From a bacterium UBP3_UBA6266 (GTDB taxonomy: Bacteria; Auribacterota; UBA6266): DNA of 16,549 nt. Positions 6,430-14,493 of this stretch are shown here, piece by piece. The DNA lies in contig DJVC01000046.1 in assembly GCA_002440765.1 (NCBI GenBank), forward strand, positions 1 through 16,549, written 5' to 3'. The notes under the pieces are model-generated. The model had not been told where the DNA came from, searched no databases, and worked only from the letters and a program-made list of their open reading frames with translations. The position numbers and the translations under genes are program-made. Each line of letters starts with the position of its first letter. Position 1 is the stretch's first letter.

Positions 6430-6433
6430 TCAT
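6356..6433 (-). CDS. Possible 25-residue ORF overlapping the ferritin-like stop
   Basis: An ATG overlaps the TGA of the ferritin-like gene (ATGA) behind a GGGGGA sequence and opens 25 codons: Met-Lys-Ile-Thr-Val to Ser-Arg-Val, with two cysteines in HCSEGC. The other two frames in this gap also read as protein-like pieces, for example ENNREILAKACGSL and ARAALFSPGYDAKLPVDFS. The gap may therefore be a frameshifted gene remnant rather than a real small gene. No family recognised. Confidence 0.2.
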   Translation of the reverse strand: MKITVRFWLRPAAHCSEGCVIQSRV

Positions 6434-6951
6434 GCTCTTCCCCCTTTCTCTTTCAGATACTTTATCAGTTTATCAATCCGTTCTATGTGTTTGTTTTCCT
6501 CGTTAATAATCCTGTCCAGCGCGGCTATGCATCTGCTGTCACCGGTGTTTTCCCGTAAAGTCCTGTAGAAAGCTATTGAGTCATTTTCAATCATCAACCC
6601 GAATCCCAGAACTTCAAAGGGACTTTTCAATATATCGCTTCTTTCTTTTAAAGCATTGTAAGCGGAAAAAATTCCGCTGTCCATATAGTCTACAATATCG
6701 TCTTCTTCAAAATTATCACGGCGGGTTTTCAATTCCTTTGCCATTTCTGTTTCAAAAAATTTTAAATGTTCTTTCTCCTGCTCAAGAAGCAGTTTTATTC
6801 CCTCTGTTATCTTGTTATCGTCGGAACTGTTTAAGATGTCAGCGTAAAATTTTATCCCTTCCTTTTCCAGATTAACTGCTATTTTATAAGACTGGATAAT
6901 ATCAAAATCAGCAATTTCAATTTTTCCTTCCTCATTTTTAATTATTTTCAT
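6430..6951 (-). CDS. Ferritin-like diiron protein
   Basis: A 173-residue helical protein. I chose the ATG at 6951 because GGAG sits 5 nt upstream; the longer form from 6984 has no proper site. The four-helix ligand pattern is complete: E29 in LEKEG, E59xxH62 in QEKEH, E122 in IEND, and E152xxH155 in ENKH. An acidic linker lies between helices 2 and 3 (about 80-90). This matches the rubrerythrin/ferritin-like superfamily (COG1633-type), which handles iron and peroxide in anaerobes. It is the first structural gene after the Rrf2 regulator (39 bp) and precedes tpx. It is separate from the rubrerythrin-like protein at 4833-5309, so the operon encodes two diverged diiron proteins. Reductase versus iron-storage activity is not decidable here. 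Confidence 0.87.
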   Translation of the reverse strand: MKIIKNEEGKIEIADFDIIQSYKIAVNLEKEGIKFYADILNSSDDNKITEGIKLLLEQEKEHLKFFETEMAKELKTRRDNFEEDDIVDYMDSGIFSAYNALKERSDILKSPFEVLGFGLMIENDSIAFYRTLRENTGDSRCIAALDRIINEENKHIERIDKLIKYLKEKGGRA

Positions 6952-6990
6952 TTTATCTCCATATCCTTTCCGATACCCCCGCATCCCCGT

Positions 6991-7425
6991 TTACCAGCTT
7001 TTCTCTTTTTTCCTAAGCACAAGAAGCTCTTTAAGGTTCTTATTATCAAGATATTTCTCCATATTACTCTTCAGCCCGTTCCACAATGACAAGATCCTGC
7101 AATCAGAGAAATGTATACATCTTTTCCTTCTTCCTTTTTCCCTGAAACAAACCGGCTTCAACACTTCCTGTTCTATTGCTTTTATTATAGTTAAAACGGA
7201 TATGTTTTCGGGACGGGTCTTTAATAAATACCCCCCGCGCCTGCCTCTTATGCTTTTAAGCACTCCGGACTTTTTAAGCAATATCAGGATTTGCCCGACG
7301 TAATCGGTCTTTATCTTTTCTTTCCGGGAAATTTCCGTTATCGTTACGGGCACCCTGCTGCCATATTTGTCGGCGACTCTCAACACGCACGACAGCGCGT
7401 AATCAACCCTTGAACTTATTTTCAT
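6991..7425 (-). CDS. Rrf2-family transcriptional repressor, probably Fe-S sensing
   Basis: A 144-residue Rrf2 protein. The N-terminus MKISSRVDYALSCVLRVA and the winged-helix segment ITEISRKEKIKTDYVGQILILL (28-50) are typical, with the wing SIRGRRGGYLL (58-68). Three cysteines, C93, C103 and C109, occupy the cluster region used by IscR, NsrR and RirA. The C-x9-C-x5-C spacing here differs from the C-x5-C-x5-C of IscR, so subfamily is uncertain. It heads the redox operon, has an inverted-repeat operator in its own promoter (7432-7449), and probably represses itself plus the genes down to the Cu/Zn permease. The ATG is only 5 bp past the -10 box, so its mRNA should be leaderless. The signal (iron, NO, peroxide or cluster status) is not visible. 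Confidence 0.92.
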   Translation of the reverse strand: MKISSRVDYALSCVLRVADKYGSRVPVTITEISRKEKIKTDYVGQILILLKKSGVLKSIRGRRGGYLLKTRPENISVLTIIKAIEQEVLKPVCFREKGRRKRCIHFSDCRILSLWNGLKSNMEKYLDNKNLKELLVLRKKEKSW

Positions 7426-7430
7426 AAAAA

Positions 7431-7459
7431 ATTGTATAAAACCCTACAACTTTTGTCAA
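7431..7459 (-). promoter_or_regulatory. Sigma70-type promoter of the Rrf2-led redox operon, apparently leaderless
   Basis: The -35 box TTGACA (7459-7454) is perfect, the spacer is 17 bp, and the -10 box TACAAT (7436-7431) matches five of six positions. Only five T residues separate the -10 from the ATG of the regulator. Transcription should start at or within a base or two of the A of the start codon, leaving no room for a Shine-Dalgarno sequence. Confidence 0.87.
7432..7449 (-). promoter_or_regulatory. Candidate Rrf2 operator (inverted repeat)
   Basis: The 18-bp sequence TTGTA-N8-TACAA is a perfect inverted repeat in its arms. It covers the -10 box and part of the spacer of the promoter. 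A dimeric repressor bound here would block RNA polymerase, consistent with autorepression by the adjacent Rrf2 protein. Binding is inferred from position and symmetry. Confidence 0.7.
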
Positions 7460-7508
7460 GTATTGCATTTTTATCCCGCGCTGTTTCAATATTGATTTCC
7501 CGGGATTT

Positions 7509-7533
7509 AAAAAAATAAAAACCGGGTTCCCGG
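7509..7533 (-). terminator. Probable terminator of the Bat/spermidine-synthase-like operon
   Basis: Just after the stop of the spermidine-synthase-like gene, CCGG-GAAC-CCGG forms a short GC stem on the minus strand, followed by TTTTTATTTTTTT. The stem is only four pairs, but the T-tract is long and the site separates two operons. It is the only terminator candidate in this gap. Confidence 0.55.
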
Positions 7534-7550
7534 ACCATGAAGTTTTCTGA

Positions 7551-9758
7551 TCAAAACTCATATATGGCAATACCTATAAGAGCAGACGCGCTTAACAGCG
7601 CCGCTATTATGCAAACCTGAATCATTCCCAATACAGGCACCAGGACCGCGCTTGCGGCAATAGCGCCGAAAAAAGAACCCAGCACGTCAAAACCATATGT
7701 TTCTCCCGAAACCTGTCCGACCGACTTTTTAAAATCCAGATACAACCTGTTTGCCAGGGGAAATTGCACTCCTCCCACAAAACCGGCGATTGCGGGCAAC
7801 ACAGGGAAGACAATAAATTCAAATAACACGGCCATTATACTCCCTTCCGGATAATCCGCCCGCATAAAAATCGGCGGAAGCATAAGAGGATAGACGCACA
7901 TCGCTACCTGCGCGGCAAAAAAATATTTCCTGGCTTTTCTGTTATCTGAAATGAATCTTGCGGCAAATGCCCCGAGCGCCAGACCCCCCATAAAAGAAGT
8001 TACAAGCAAACCTATTCTGTAATATAAATAACCGTAAAGAACCTGAAACGCTATAATTATCACTATCTGGAAAATTATTTCCGCAAAACCCGATGTAAAA
8101 ACAGCAAAACACAGCGGAAAGCCCGACCTTCCTCTGATAAAAAACCTCAATATGATTATCACAAGCGGAATGGAAAGAAACCATGATACCCTTATTTTTC
8201 CGGCATTTGAGAGGATGTTTCGGAAAGCATCAGAAAATAATGTGCTCCAGTACATTTCAGCGTAATAATAACATACAGGAGAAAAATCCGTATTCAGCCT
8301 TATCGATCCCTTCTCTTTAACGCTTTCGTTGAAATACCTTATCCTTCCGGCGCTCAAAGAATCAAACAGATAATATTCTCTCACATATTTTAAATCCAGA
8401 TTTCTTTCTTTTACTCTTCTCTCAATGACTGAAATATCCTGCGTAAGGGCGCCGCGTCTGTTCGAAGACAGGAAAAACAGTTTTCTTCCCGGTATCATCT
8501 TTACGTCGGCAAATACCGCTTCGGCCGTTTTATATAAACACGTGATAAGCGATTGAGCCTCGGGGTTGATATAATTTTCGCTCACCGTGATATTAAAGGA
8601 AAAGATTCCCCCTTTATTCAACCTCTTTCCGGCAAATGAAAAGAATTCCTCCGTAAAAAGCCTGTTTACCTTTGAATTGGCGGGATCGGAAACATTAATA
8701 ATAATCACGTCATACAAATCGGAGCTTGTCCGTATATATCTTCTGGGGTCGCCAATTATTATATTCACTTTTTCGCCGCCCGCCTCACCCATATCTTCTC
8801 CCAGATATGTTGCGGCGACTTTAATAAGGGCGGGGTCAATTTCAAGATAATCTATCTTTGTTACACTTTTATGCTTTAACGCTTCTTCTATTCCCCCTCC
8901 CAATCCGCCTCCCACCATCAATACGCTCAGGGGGCGCCGGTGCTCGAGAAGAGGAATATGCGCCGAATATTCAGCGGACATCCTGTCCGGAACGCTTGCG
9001 ATGAGGGCTCCGTTTTCAAAAAGCGATAGCTGCCCTTTTTCTCCCGTTACAACAATATTGCCGTAAATTGAGTCGGTGTCACTTACTAAATTAAAACCCC
9101 TCCATTGTATGCCTTTCGACATTCTGTCAATGCGGCCCGCGTTAAAAAAAATAAGAAATGAAAAAAGCAGCAGTACCAGAGGCATCAACCATTGTTTTCT
9201 GTTTGATATGCAGTTAAGGGAAAAAACAAATCCGGCCAGTAAAAAAAAGACCGCGGACGATTCAAATACATTCAAAAACCTGATAAAGAAGACGCTTACC
9301 GCCAAGCCGCCGAATAAAGCGCCTGCCGCTTCGGCGAAATAAACCTTATTAACCGCTTTTTCAGATGACCGGATAATATTCCCGGCGGCACTGCAGAAAA
9401 ATGAAAAAATCATACCGTTAAAAAAACAGAGCGGAGCAAGCACCGCGAACGAAATAACCCAGACCGAAGATATCCCAAAAATTTCGCCCGGCTTCATACC
9501 GAGAAACGCGCCGGCGATCCTTATCAGGAAAAAAGTCGCGACAATCAACAGCAAATAAACGACAATCATCGCATGGAGAAAATAAGGAGAGGTATTCCCC
9601 GACTTCCGGTTAAGCACCGAAGCGAAGAAACTCCCGCCGGAAACCCATAAAAGCCAGGAAGAAAGAACGACGCCGGCCGACAGTTCGTTTCCGCCGAAAA
9701 GGACCATGGCCTCTCTCAGAAACAATATCTGAGAACCGGTGGAAATAAAGCCAATCAC
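7551..9758 (-). CDS. Membrane-embedded spermidine-synthase-like protein (fused transporter-like/SpeE-like type)
   Basis: About 735 residues from the GTG at 9758. It has hydrophobic segments at residues 1-205, a soluble SpeE-like domain at about 220-480, then further membrane segments from about 535 to the end. The soluble part has SIYGNIVV (230-237), the nucleotide motif MVGGGLGGG (281-289), the acidic pair EID (306-308), GDPRRYI (336-342) and NVSDP (355-359). In SpeE the last motif reads D-S-S-D-P, so the first catalytic Asp is Asn here, and the usual L-D-G reads E-N-G. True aminopropyl transfer is therefore doubtful. The start is odd: no ribosome-binding site precedes GTG 9758. An in-frame ATG at 9803, overlapping the batE stop as ATGA, is followed by TAA at 9791-9789. 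The first membrane helix appears to begin before the GTG. Similar fusions occur across bacteria; function here unknown. Confidence 0.82.
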   Translation of the reverse strand: MIGFISTGSQILFLREAMVLFGGNELSAGVVLSSWLLWVSGGSFFASVLNRKSGNTSPYFLHAMIVVYLLLIVATFFLIRIAGAFLGMKPGEIFGISSVWVISFAVLAPLCFFNGMIFSFFCSAAGNIIRSSEKAVNKVYFAEAAGALFGGLAVSVFFIRFLNVFESSAVFFLLAGFVFSLNCISNRKQWLMPLVLLLFSFLIFFNAGRIDRMSKGIQWRGFNLVSDTDSIYGNIVVTGEKGQLSLFENGALIASVPDRMSAEYSAHIPLLEHRRPLSVLMVGGGLGGGIEEALKHKSVTKIDYLEIDPALIKVAATYLGEDMGEAGGEKVNIIIGDPRRYIRTSSDLYDVIIINVSDPANSKVNRLFTEEFFSFAGKRLNKGGIFSFNITVSENYINPEAQSLITCLYKTAEAVFADVKMIPGRKLFFLSSNRRGALTQDISVIERRVKERNLDLKYVREYYLFDSLSAGRIRYFNESVKEKGSIRLNTDFSPVCYYYAEMYWSTLFSDAFRNILSNAGKIRVSWFLSIPLVIIILRFFIRGRSGFPLCFAVFTSGFAEIIFQIVIIIAFQVLYGYLYYRIGLLVTSFMGGLALGAFAARFISDNRKARKYFFAAQVAMCVYPLMLPPIFMRADYPEGSIMAVLFEFIVFPVLPAIAGFVGGVQFPLANRLYLDFKKSVGQVSGETYGFDVLGSFFGAIAASAVLVPVLGMIQVCIIAALLSASALIGIAIYEF

Positions 9759-9799
9759 AAATACTGTAAAAAATATGATCCCTATAATTTACCCCTTTA

Positions 9800-10540
9800 T
9801 CATATAATTTCCACATCTTCTGCGTAAATCCATCCGCCTTCACCGTCTATAAGTTTTCCGTAAAACCACTTTCCTCTTTTTTCAACAACAAAAATTTCCG
9901 TTCCTTCGTGAACTCTCATCTTAATGGTTTCATCTTCGCCGGGCCCGTATCTGATAACGGATTCTTTTTCCATCACGATTGCCTGTTCCTGTCCAAGAGA
10001 ACATTTCCTGTATAACAGAGATCCGGTCAACAGTAGCCAGCACGCAAAACAGACTGCCGCAAAATAGTATATTATCCTCTTTGAAAAAACAAAAAACGAC
10101 GCTGACGACAGAATCATAAACGATAAAAACAAAGCCGCGGAAAGATAAACCGATTCTTTCAATGAAAAATACTCCGCCGGGCCCGAAAAAATACCGGTAA
10201 AGAAAGATTTTTTAGCCGGAATTACTTTATCTTTTTTAAACCTGACGACATATTCCAGGTTTACCTTTGCTTCCGGATCTCTCGGGTTAATATTTAAAGC
10301 TCTCTTATAGTTAAGGATCGCTCTGCCTAAATTGCCCGCCCTGAAATAGGCATTGCCAAGATTGAAATAAATGTCGGGATTTCCGGGACATTTGTCTTTT
10401 ACTGCTTCCTCATATTTGATAATTGCTTTCTCATAATCCCCCTTATCATAGAAATCATTTCCCTGGCTTATGATATTATCCCCGGAAAAACAAAAACCGC
10501 ATAACAAGGTTATTAAACTAAATACGCCTGTTAATCTCAT
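9800..10540 (-). CDS. batE: BatE: TPR and SH3-domain membrane protein of the aerotolerance operon
   Basis: A 246-residue protein. It has an N-terminal signal-like helix (1-19) and two to three TPR repeats (about 22-90, including YFNLGNAYFRAGNLGRAIL). Two membrane helices follow (129-152 and 156-177), then a C-terminal bacterial SH3 domain (about 186-246, with RYGPGEDE and GGWIYAEDV). This is the BatE layout. Bat proteins are linked to oxygen tolerance in Bacteroides and to envelope stress elsewhere; the mechanism is not settled. It overlaps the end of batD by 23 nt, with an AAGGTG site upstream of its ATG. Its TGA overlaps an ATG of the following frame, which is interrupted by a stop. Confidence 0.85.
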   Translation of the reverse strand: MRLTGVFSLITLLCGFCFSGDNIISQGNDFYDKGDYEKAIIKYEEAVKDKCPGNPDIYFNLGNAYFRAGNLGRAILNYKRALNINPRDPEAKVNLEYVVRFKKDKVIPAKKSFFTGIFSGPAEYFSLKESVYLSAALFLSFMILSSASFFVFSKRIIYYFAAVCFACWLLLTGSLLYRKCSLGQEQAIVMEKESVIRYGPGEDETIKMRVHEGTEIFVVEKRGKWFYGKLIDGEGGWIYAEDVEII

Positions 10541-12296
10541 TTATAATCACCTTTGCTTTTTTGATTATATCCTGCATTTCTTCGCAATCGGGTTGATATG
10601 AAGTAAATGTAATCTCATCACACCTGTCGAATATCTTCTTTATTTCTTCAAGCGTATTCTGCCCGATTCTGTCTCTGAATTTCAGATTTATGATATCTGT
10701 ATCAACCGCAGGCGCCGGAATATGAATTTTCCCGCCGATAAACTCTCTTATCGCATTTTTCAAAGAAGTCGAGAATTCCTTTTCCTTGTTTTTTAACGCA
10801 AACTCATTCGCCTGCCTGAAAAGGGCCTTCACTTTTCTGCCGGAAAACATTTTTCTCGCATAGAATTCGTTGTTTTTAAGTTTTTCCCTGTGCGCGTTAA
10901 GAAGGAACGCGGCGGCAAAAAGAACGATTCCCGTAAAATAGATTAAAAATATTACCGTCTTATTCGGGCCGGCGCATACCAGACTTTCTTCATCTTTTAC
11001 GTTCCTGCGGTAAACAGGCAAATCCGATTTTTCTCTAACAACTTTATCGCCTGATAAGGCTCCCTGACCTTCGCTTATGGTAACAAGCTGGACAGGACCC
11101 GTATCCCTTCCCTCCTCAACCTTTAATTTTAACGGTTGAGTAGCAATGGTTTTATAATCGTTTTCAACCGGCTCAAAATAATCCAACTTCACCGCAGGAA
11201 TAACAAACTCGCCGGGCTTCTGGGGAATAACTATATAACTGAATACCTTTTGTCTTTCAAGTGTATCACTCGCGCTGAGATTACTTATTTCGGTCTCAAT
11301 TCCAGCAATATTAAATCCTTCCAATTCCGAAACAGGAGCTTTTATACCGGCGATATTTCCGCTCCCGGCGACTGAAAATTTAAATGTAAGCGGTTCGCCG
11401 GCCGCCGCGGTATTTTTGCTTAATGAAGACTGTACGGCATATTCTCCGACCTGTCCCGTAAAATCATCGGGTTTTCCCTTTTTCGGGAGCGGTTTAATAT
11501 CTATTTTGTTTTTCTTCCCGCCCAAAACCACTTTTTCGGTCTCATAACCTATCCATTTTCTTCTGTAATAAACATTAAATTCGAATTTAGGGCCCTGTAT
11601 AAACTGCATCCCTGTATTCATCGGGAAATATGCCGTTCTTATTTCAAAAACCCTATAGAGGATATCTCCGACTTTTTCATCGTATTGAATCCTGTCGGCA
11701 AAAACTTCCGAAACAAAACCGGGGCTTGCCTGAGGGATCGTCCTGAAATTATCGATTGCGATTTTCCCGTCATAATAAAATTTAGTGACTAATACAATCT
11801 GTTCCCCCGCAAAAGCGACTTCTTTACTCGGATACTCATGCACAAATACATGTTCATCGGTTTCGGGAGCTTTAGCTGCTTTTCCACCGGAAGGCTTTCC
11901 CTGTATTATATTGGCCGGCGGTGAAGCCGGGCCTTTTTTAACTGTTATTTTAATCGGGTCGGTTTGTATTTCTCTGCCTTCAACCTTCGCAGTCGCCGCC
12001 CCGATTACCAGTTCCCCTTCTTTCTCGGGAACAAGTGTATACATATATTCCTTAACAAAAATGTTCTTCTTCCCGGTTCCCATCGAAAGTTTTGTCGCAA
12101 TACTCCTGCCCCTTAAATAAAATCCGCTGAAATCCGGCAGTACGGGATCTGTTTCTATATTGCCCTCTAAAATCACCGTAAAATAAACGGGCTCTCCCAA
12201 AACCACCTCATCTGAATTCACCTTTGAGGTCATCTGAAATCCGAAAACACCACCCGAAACAAACAATAGTAATATAAATAAAAAGAGTCTCTTCAT
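10518..12296 (-). CDS. batD: BatD-like aerotolerance protein
   Basis: A 592-residue protein with a signal peptide (1-20) and a large periplasmic region of beta-sandwich repeats (about 21-440). One membrane helix lies near 446-466 (VIFLIYFTGIVLFAAAFLL), followed by a cytoplasmic tail of about 126 residues. The opening pattern SKVNSDEVVLGEPVYFTVILEG and the repeat at AVQSSLSKNTAAAGEPLTFK are typical of BatD (COG-type oxygen tolerance protein). The tail is clearly related to that of the shorter protein at 15505-16449: both have a pattern ending in RCD, then F, then Y-x-P and E-x-M. It starts directly after the batC stop codon. Its periplasmic part is thought to partner BatA/BatB; that is family-based. 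Confidence 0.87.
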   Translation of the reverse strand: MKRLFLFILLLFVSGGVFGFQMTSKVNSDEVVLGEPVYFTVILEGNIETDPVLPDFSGFYLRGRSIATKLSMGTGKKNIFVKEYMYTLVPEKEGELVIGAATAKVEGREIQTDPIKITVKKGPASPPANIIQGKPSGGKAAKAPETDEHVFVHEYPSKEVAFAGEQIVLVTKFYYDGKIAIDNFRTIPQASPGFVSEVFADRIQYDEKVGDILYRVFEIRTAYFPMNTGMQFIQGPKFEFNVYYRRKWIGYETEKVVLGGKKNKIDIKPLPKKGKPDDFTGQVGEYAVQSSLSKNTAAAGEPLTFKFSVAGSGNIAGIKAPVSELEGFNIAGIETEISNLSASDTLERQKVFSYIVIPQKPGEFVIPAVKLDYFEPVENDYKTIATQPLKLKVEEGRDTGPVQLVTISEGQGALSGDKVVREKSDLPVYRRNVKDEESLVCAGPNKTVIFLIYFTGIVLFAAAFLLNAHREKLKNNEFYARKMFSGRKVKALFRQANEFALKNKEKEFSTSLKNAIREFIGGKIHIPAPAVDTDIINLKFRDRIGQNTLEEIKKIFDRCDEITFTSYQPDCEEMQDIIKKAKVIINEINRRI

Positions 12297-13490
12297 CTAC
12301 CAGTCCTTTTCCAAATCCTCAACGGGTATAATTGTTCTCTCCCTGAAATATCCTTTTCTTGCTTCTTTCTCTTCATCCTCCGATATCCCCAGTATAACAG
12401 CTTCCTTCTCATCAACAGGTTCTTTTCCTTCAGGGATAACTTCCATAATCATCCCCTCTTTTCCCTCTTCAGGAGTTTCTTCCTCGGGCAACACTTCATC
12501 AGGCACACTCACAGGAACTTCCGCAGGTGTTTCCTTTCCGCCTTCGGGAGCGGTCTCTTCCCTTCCCGCCTCTTCATCTCCGGGACGCTCCTCCCGGGGA
12601 AACTCACTGTTGGGAAATTCACTTTCTGCCGCAGGATCCTCTTTATCTCCGGGCCCGCCGGGCGCTTTTCTTTCTTCATCTTCACCGGGACCTCCCTGAT
12701 CGGGAGCTTTTTTCCCGCTGTCTTTCTTATTCAAATCGTCCGGTTTGCCGCTTTGTCCGATTCCCTTATTATTATTTTCGTCACCTTTCCCTCCGTCACC
12801 TTCCCCCTGGTCTCCATCTCCTTTGCCTTTATCCTTTGACTGGTCTTCTTCTTCCTCAGATTCTTCTTTGCCCTTCCCGGGTTTTTTCGATTCTTCGGTG
12901 TCTTCACCTTCCGAATCTTCTTTGCTCTCCGAAACATTTTCCGCCCGGCCCATACCCGCAGCTTCAGACGGGGAATCTTTTTCCTTATCCTGTTCCTGCC
13001 GCCTCTGTTCCTGGCTTTCCTCTAATTCTTTTATCTTGTTTTTCGTGTATTCATAATTATATTTGGCGGATTCATTTTCATGGTCAATATTAATAGCCTT
13101 TTTATAAAAATCAAGCGCATCCTTCAATTTCCCCTGTTTGTATTTGACATTTCCCATGTTGAACAAAACGTTAAACAACAACTCATTTTTTTCTTCCCAC
13201 GGTTCAATTGTCTTTAAGTAATTATCCTCCGCTTCGTCATATCTGCCGACTTTATAAGCCGAATCGGCAAAATTATAATCTATTTCCGGTATATCCGGAT
13301 TCCCCGCTTTTACGTTTCCGTATATACCATAAGCTTCATCGAACTTGCCCTTATTAAAATATCTCTCCGCTCTGCCGAGAGCAATTGACTCCAGGGGAGA
13401 TATCCTACGCGTGCTCATCGCAAAAATAATCAGAACAAGTATAAGCACAAGCGACAAAATAAACAGGATTAAAAATTTTCTAATACTCAA
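12297..13490 (-). CDS. batC: BatC-like TPR protein with long acidic disordered tail
   Basis: A 397-residue protein starting at a TTG codon that overlaps the batB end by 11 nt. A single N-terminal membrane helix (about 5-25) is followed by TPR repeats (about 37-145). A strongly charged, low-complexity region of about 200 residues, rich in Glu, Lys, Asp, Gly and Pro, comes next. The C-terminus RERTIIPVEDLEKDW ends in the K-D-W motif often seen at the end of BatC-type proteins. The low-complexity part creates several false open frames on both strands. The TPR part probably scaffolds the BatA/BatB assembly; the role of the acidic tail is unknown. The TTG start is supported by the membrane helix beginning straight after it, with only a modest AAGGA upstream. 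Confidence 0.83.
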   Translation of the reverse strand: MSIRKFLILFILSLVLILVLIIFAMSTRRISPLESIALGRAERYFNKGKFDEAYGIYGNVKAGNPDIPEIDYNFADSAYKVGRYDEAEDNYLKTIEPWEEKNELLFNVLFNMGNVKYKQGKLKDALDFYKKAINIDHENESAKYNYEYTKNKIKELEESQEQRRQEQDKEKDSPSEAAGMGRAENVSESKEDSEGEDTEESKKPGKGKEESEEEEDQSKDKGKGDGDQGEGDGGKGDENNNKGIGQSGKPDDLNKKDSGKKAPDQGGPGEDEERKAPGGPGDKEDPAAESEFPNSEFPREERPGDEEAGREETAPEGGKETPAEVPVSVPDEVLPEEETPEEGKEGMIMEVIPEGKEPVDEKEAVILGISEDEEKEARKGYFRERTIIPVEDLEKDW

Positions 13491-14493
13491 CCTCTTTTTT
13501 CCTTTCTTCTATCAGTGACTCTAAGATAAAAAGAATAAGCGCGGCAAAAAGAACGATTTGATACCTGTTCTCATATTTCTTGACGGTTGAAGATTTAATT
13601 TCACGTTCCTCAAGTTTTGCTATACCGTTCCTGTATATTTCTTTCAGGTCTTCATCGCCCGGCACAGCCTTGACATATGCTCCCGAACCCGTAATTGCCG
13701 CGATTTTGGCAAAGGTATCTTTCTCAAGCTTTGTGTTTACAAAATTACCCTCTCTGTCTTTTAAGAAACCTTTTGTCCCGTCATCCTTTATTACGGGTAT
13801 TAGCCCGCCTCCCAATGTCCCCACACCCATCATATAGAGACTTATGCCGGAATTTTTCAAAGCTTTCACCGCGGTTTCCGTATGTTTACCATGATCCTCC
13901 CCGTCAGTTATAAGAAAAATCACATGATATTTCGATTCAGACCCCTCAAATGATTTTGTTGCGGTGTTTATGGCCTTGCCGAGATCAGTGCCGCCATGTG
14001 ATACCATATCGGCATTAACATCCTGAAGGAAAAGTCCAAATACGGCATAATCCGCTGTCAAAGGGCATTGCAATATACTTGAACCGGAAAAAATCACCAG
14101 CCCTACCCTGTCGCCTTTCAGCAGGCTGATAAGCCTGCGGATTTCGGTTTTTGCCCAATCAAGCCTGGTTGGTTTTATATCTTCCGCCAACATGCTTCTC
14201 GACACATCGAGCAGCACCATTATATCAACCCCTCTTGTTTTTGTTTCCTCAATCTTATATCCCCACTGGGGGCCGGCCATCGCAAATACCATTAATACCA
14301 TCGCAAGCGACAGTATCAGTATTCTGATCTTGCCCAGAAACGGGCTCACCGTTGAAGAAAGCTTTTTAATCAGCCTGTCATCTCCAAGAACTTTAACCTG
14401 ATTGCGCTTCCCTGCATAAAACCTGATTAATAGAATTATCATCAGGCCGACGGGAATCATAAACCAGAGATATCCATATTCTGCAAATTTCAC
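13480..14493 (-). CDS. batB: BatB-like VWA-domain membrane protein
   Basis: A 337-residue protein when started at GTG 14493-14491. This start overlaps the batA stop as GTGA and has AGGA upstream; the longer frame from 14565 would overlap batA by 76 nt. N-terminal helices are at about 8-24 and 55-75. A VWA domain follows, with MIDAS DVSRS (D96, S98, S100), the threonine motif HGGTDLGKAI and ITDGEDHG. A C-terminal helix (about 310-330) anchors it. The SMLAEDIKPTRLDWAK stretch is characteristic of BatB. MIDAS sites bind divalent metal and a partner's acidic residue. It follows BatA and precedes BatC, the usual order. Confidence 0.9.
   Translation of the reverse strand: MKFAEYGYLWFMIPVGLMIILLIRFYAGKRNQVKVLGDDRLIKKLSSTVSPFLGKIRILILSLAMVLMVFAMAGPQWGYKIEETKTRGVDIMVLLDVSRSMLAEDIKPTRLDWAKTEIRRLISLLKGDRVGLVIFSGSSILQCPLTADYAVFGLFLQDVNADMVSHGGTDLGKAINTATKSFEGSESKYHVIFLITDGEDHGKHTETAVKALKNSGISLYMMGVGTLGGGLIPVIKDDGTKGFLKDREGNFVNTKLEKDTFAKIAAITGSGAYVKAVPGDEDLKEIYRNGIAKLEEREIKSSTVKKYENRYQIVLFAALILFILESLIEERKKEVEY

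Noticed and set aside
12527..13093. Open frames on both strands within batC.
   Set aside because: They arise from the low-complexity acidic region of BatC in other frames; the Leu/Pro/Ser/Arg-rich products have no domain.
10913..13559. An identical 18-nt string (gcggcaaaaagaacgatt) at about 10913 and about 13541.
   Set aside because: On the minus strand both copies encode Ile-Val-Leu-Phe-Ala-Ala inside membrane helices of BatD and BatB. This looks like chance sharing of a hydrophobic motif, not a mobile repeat.
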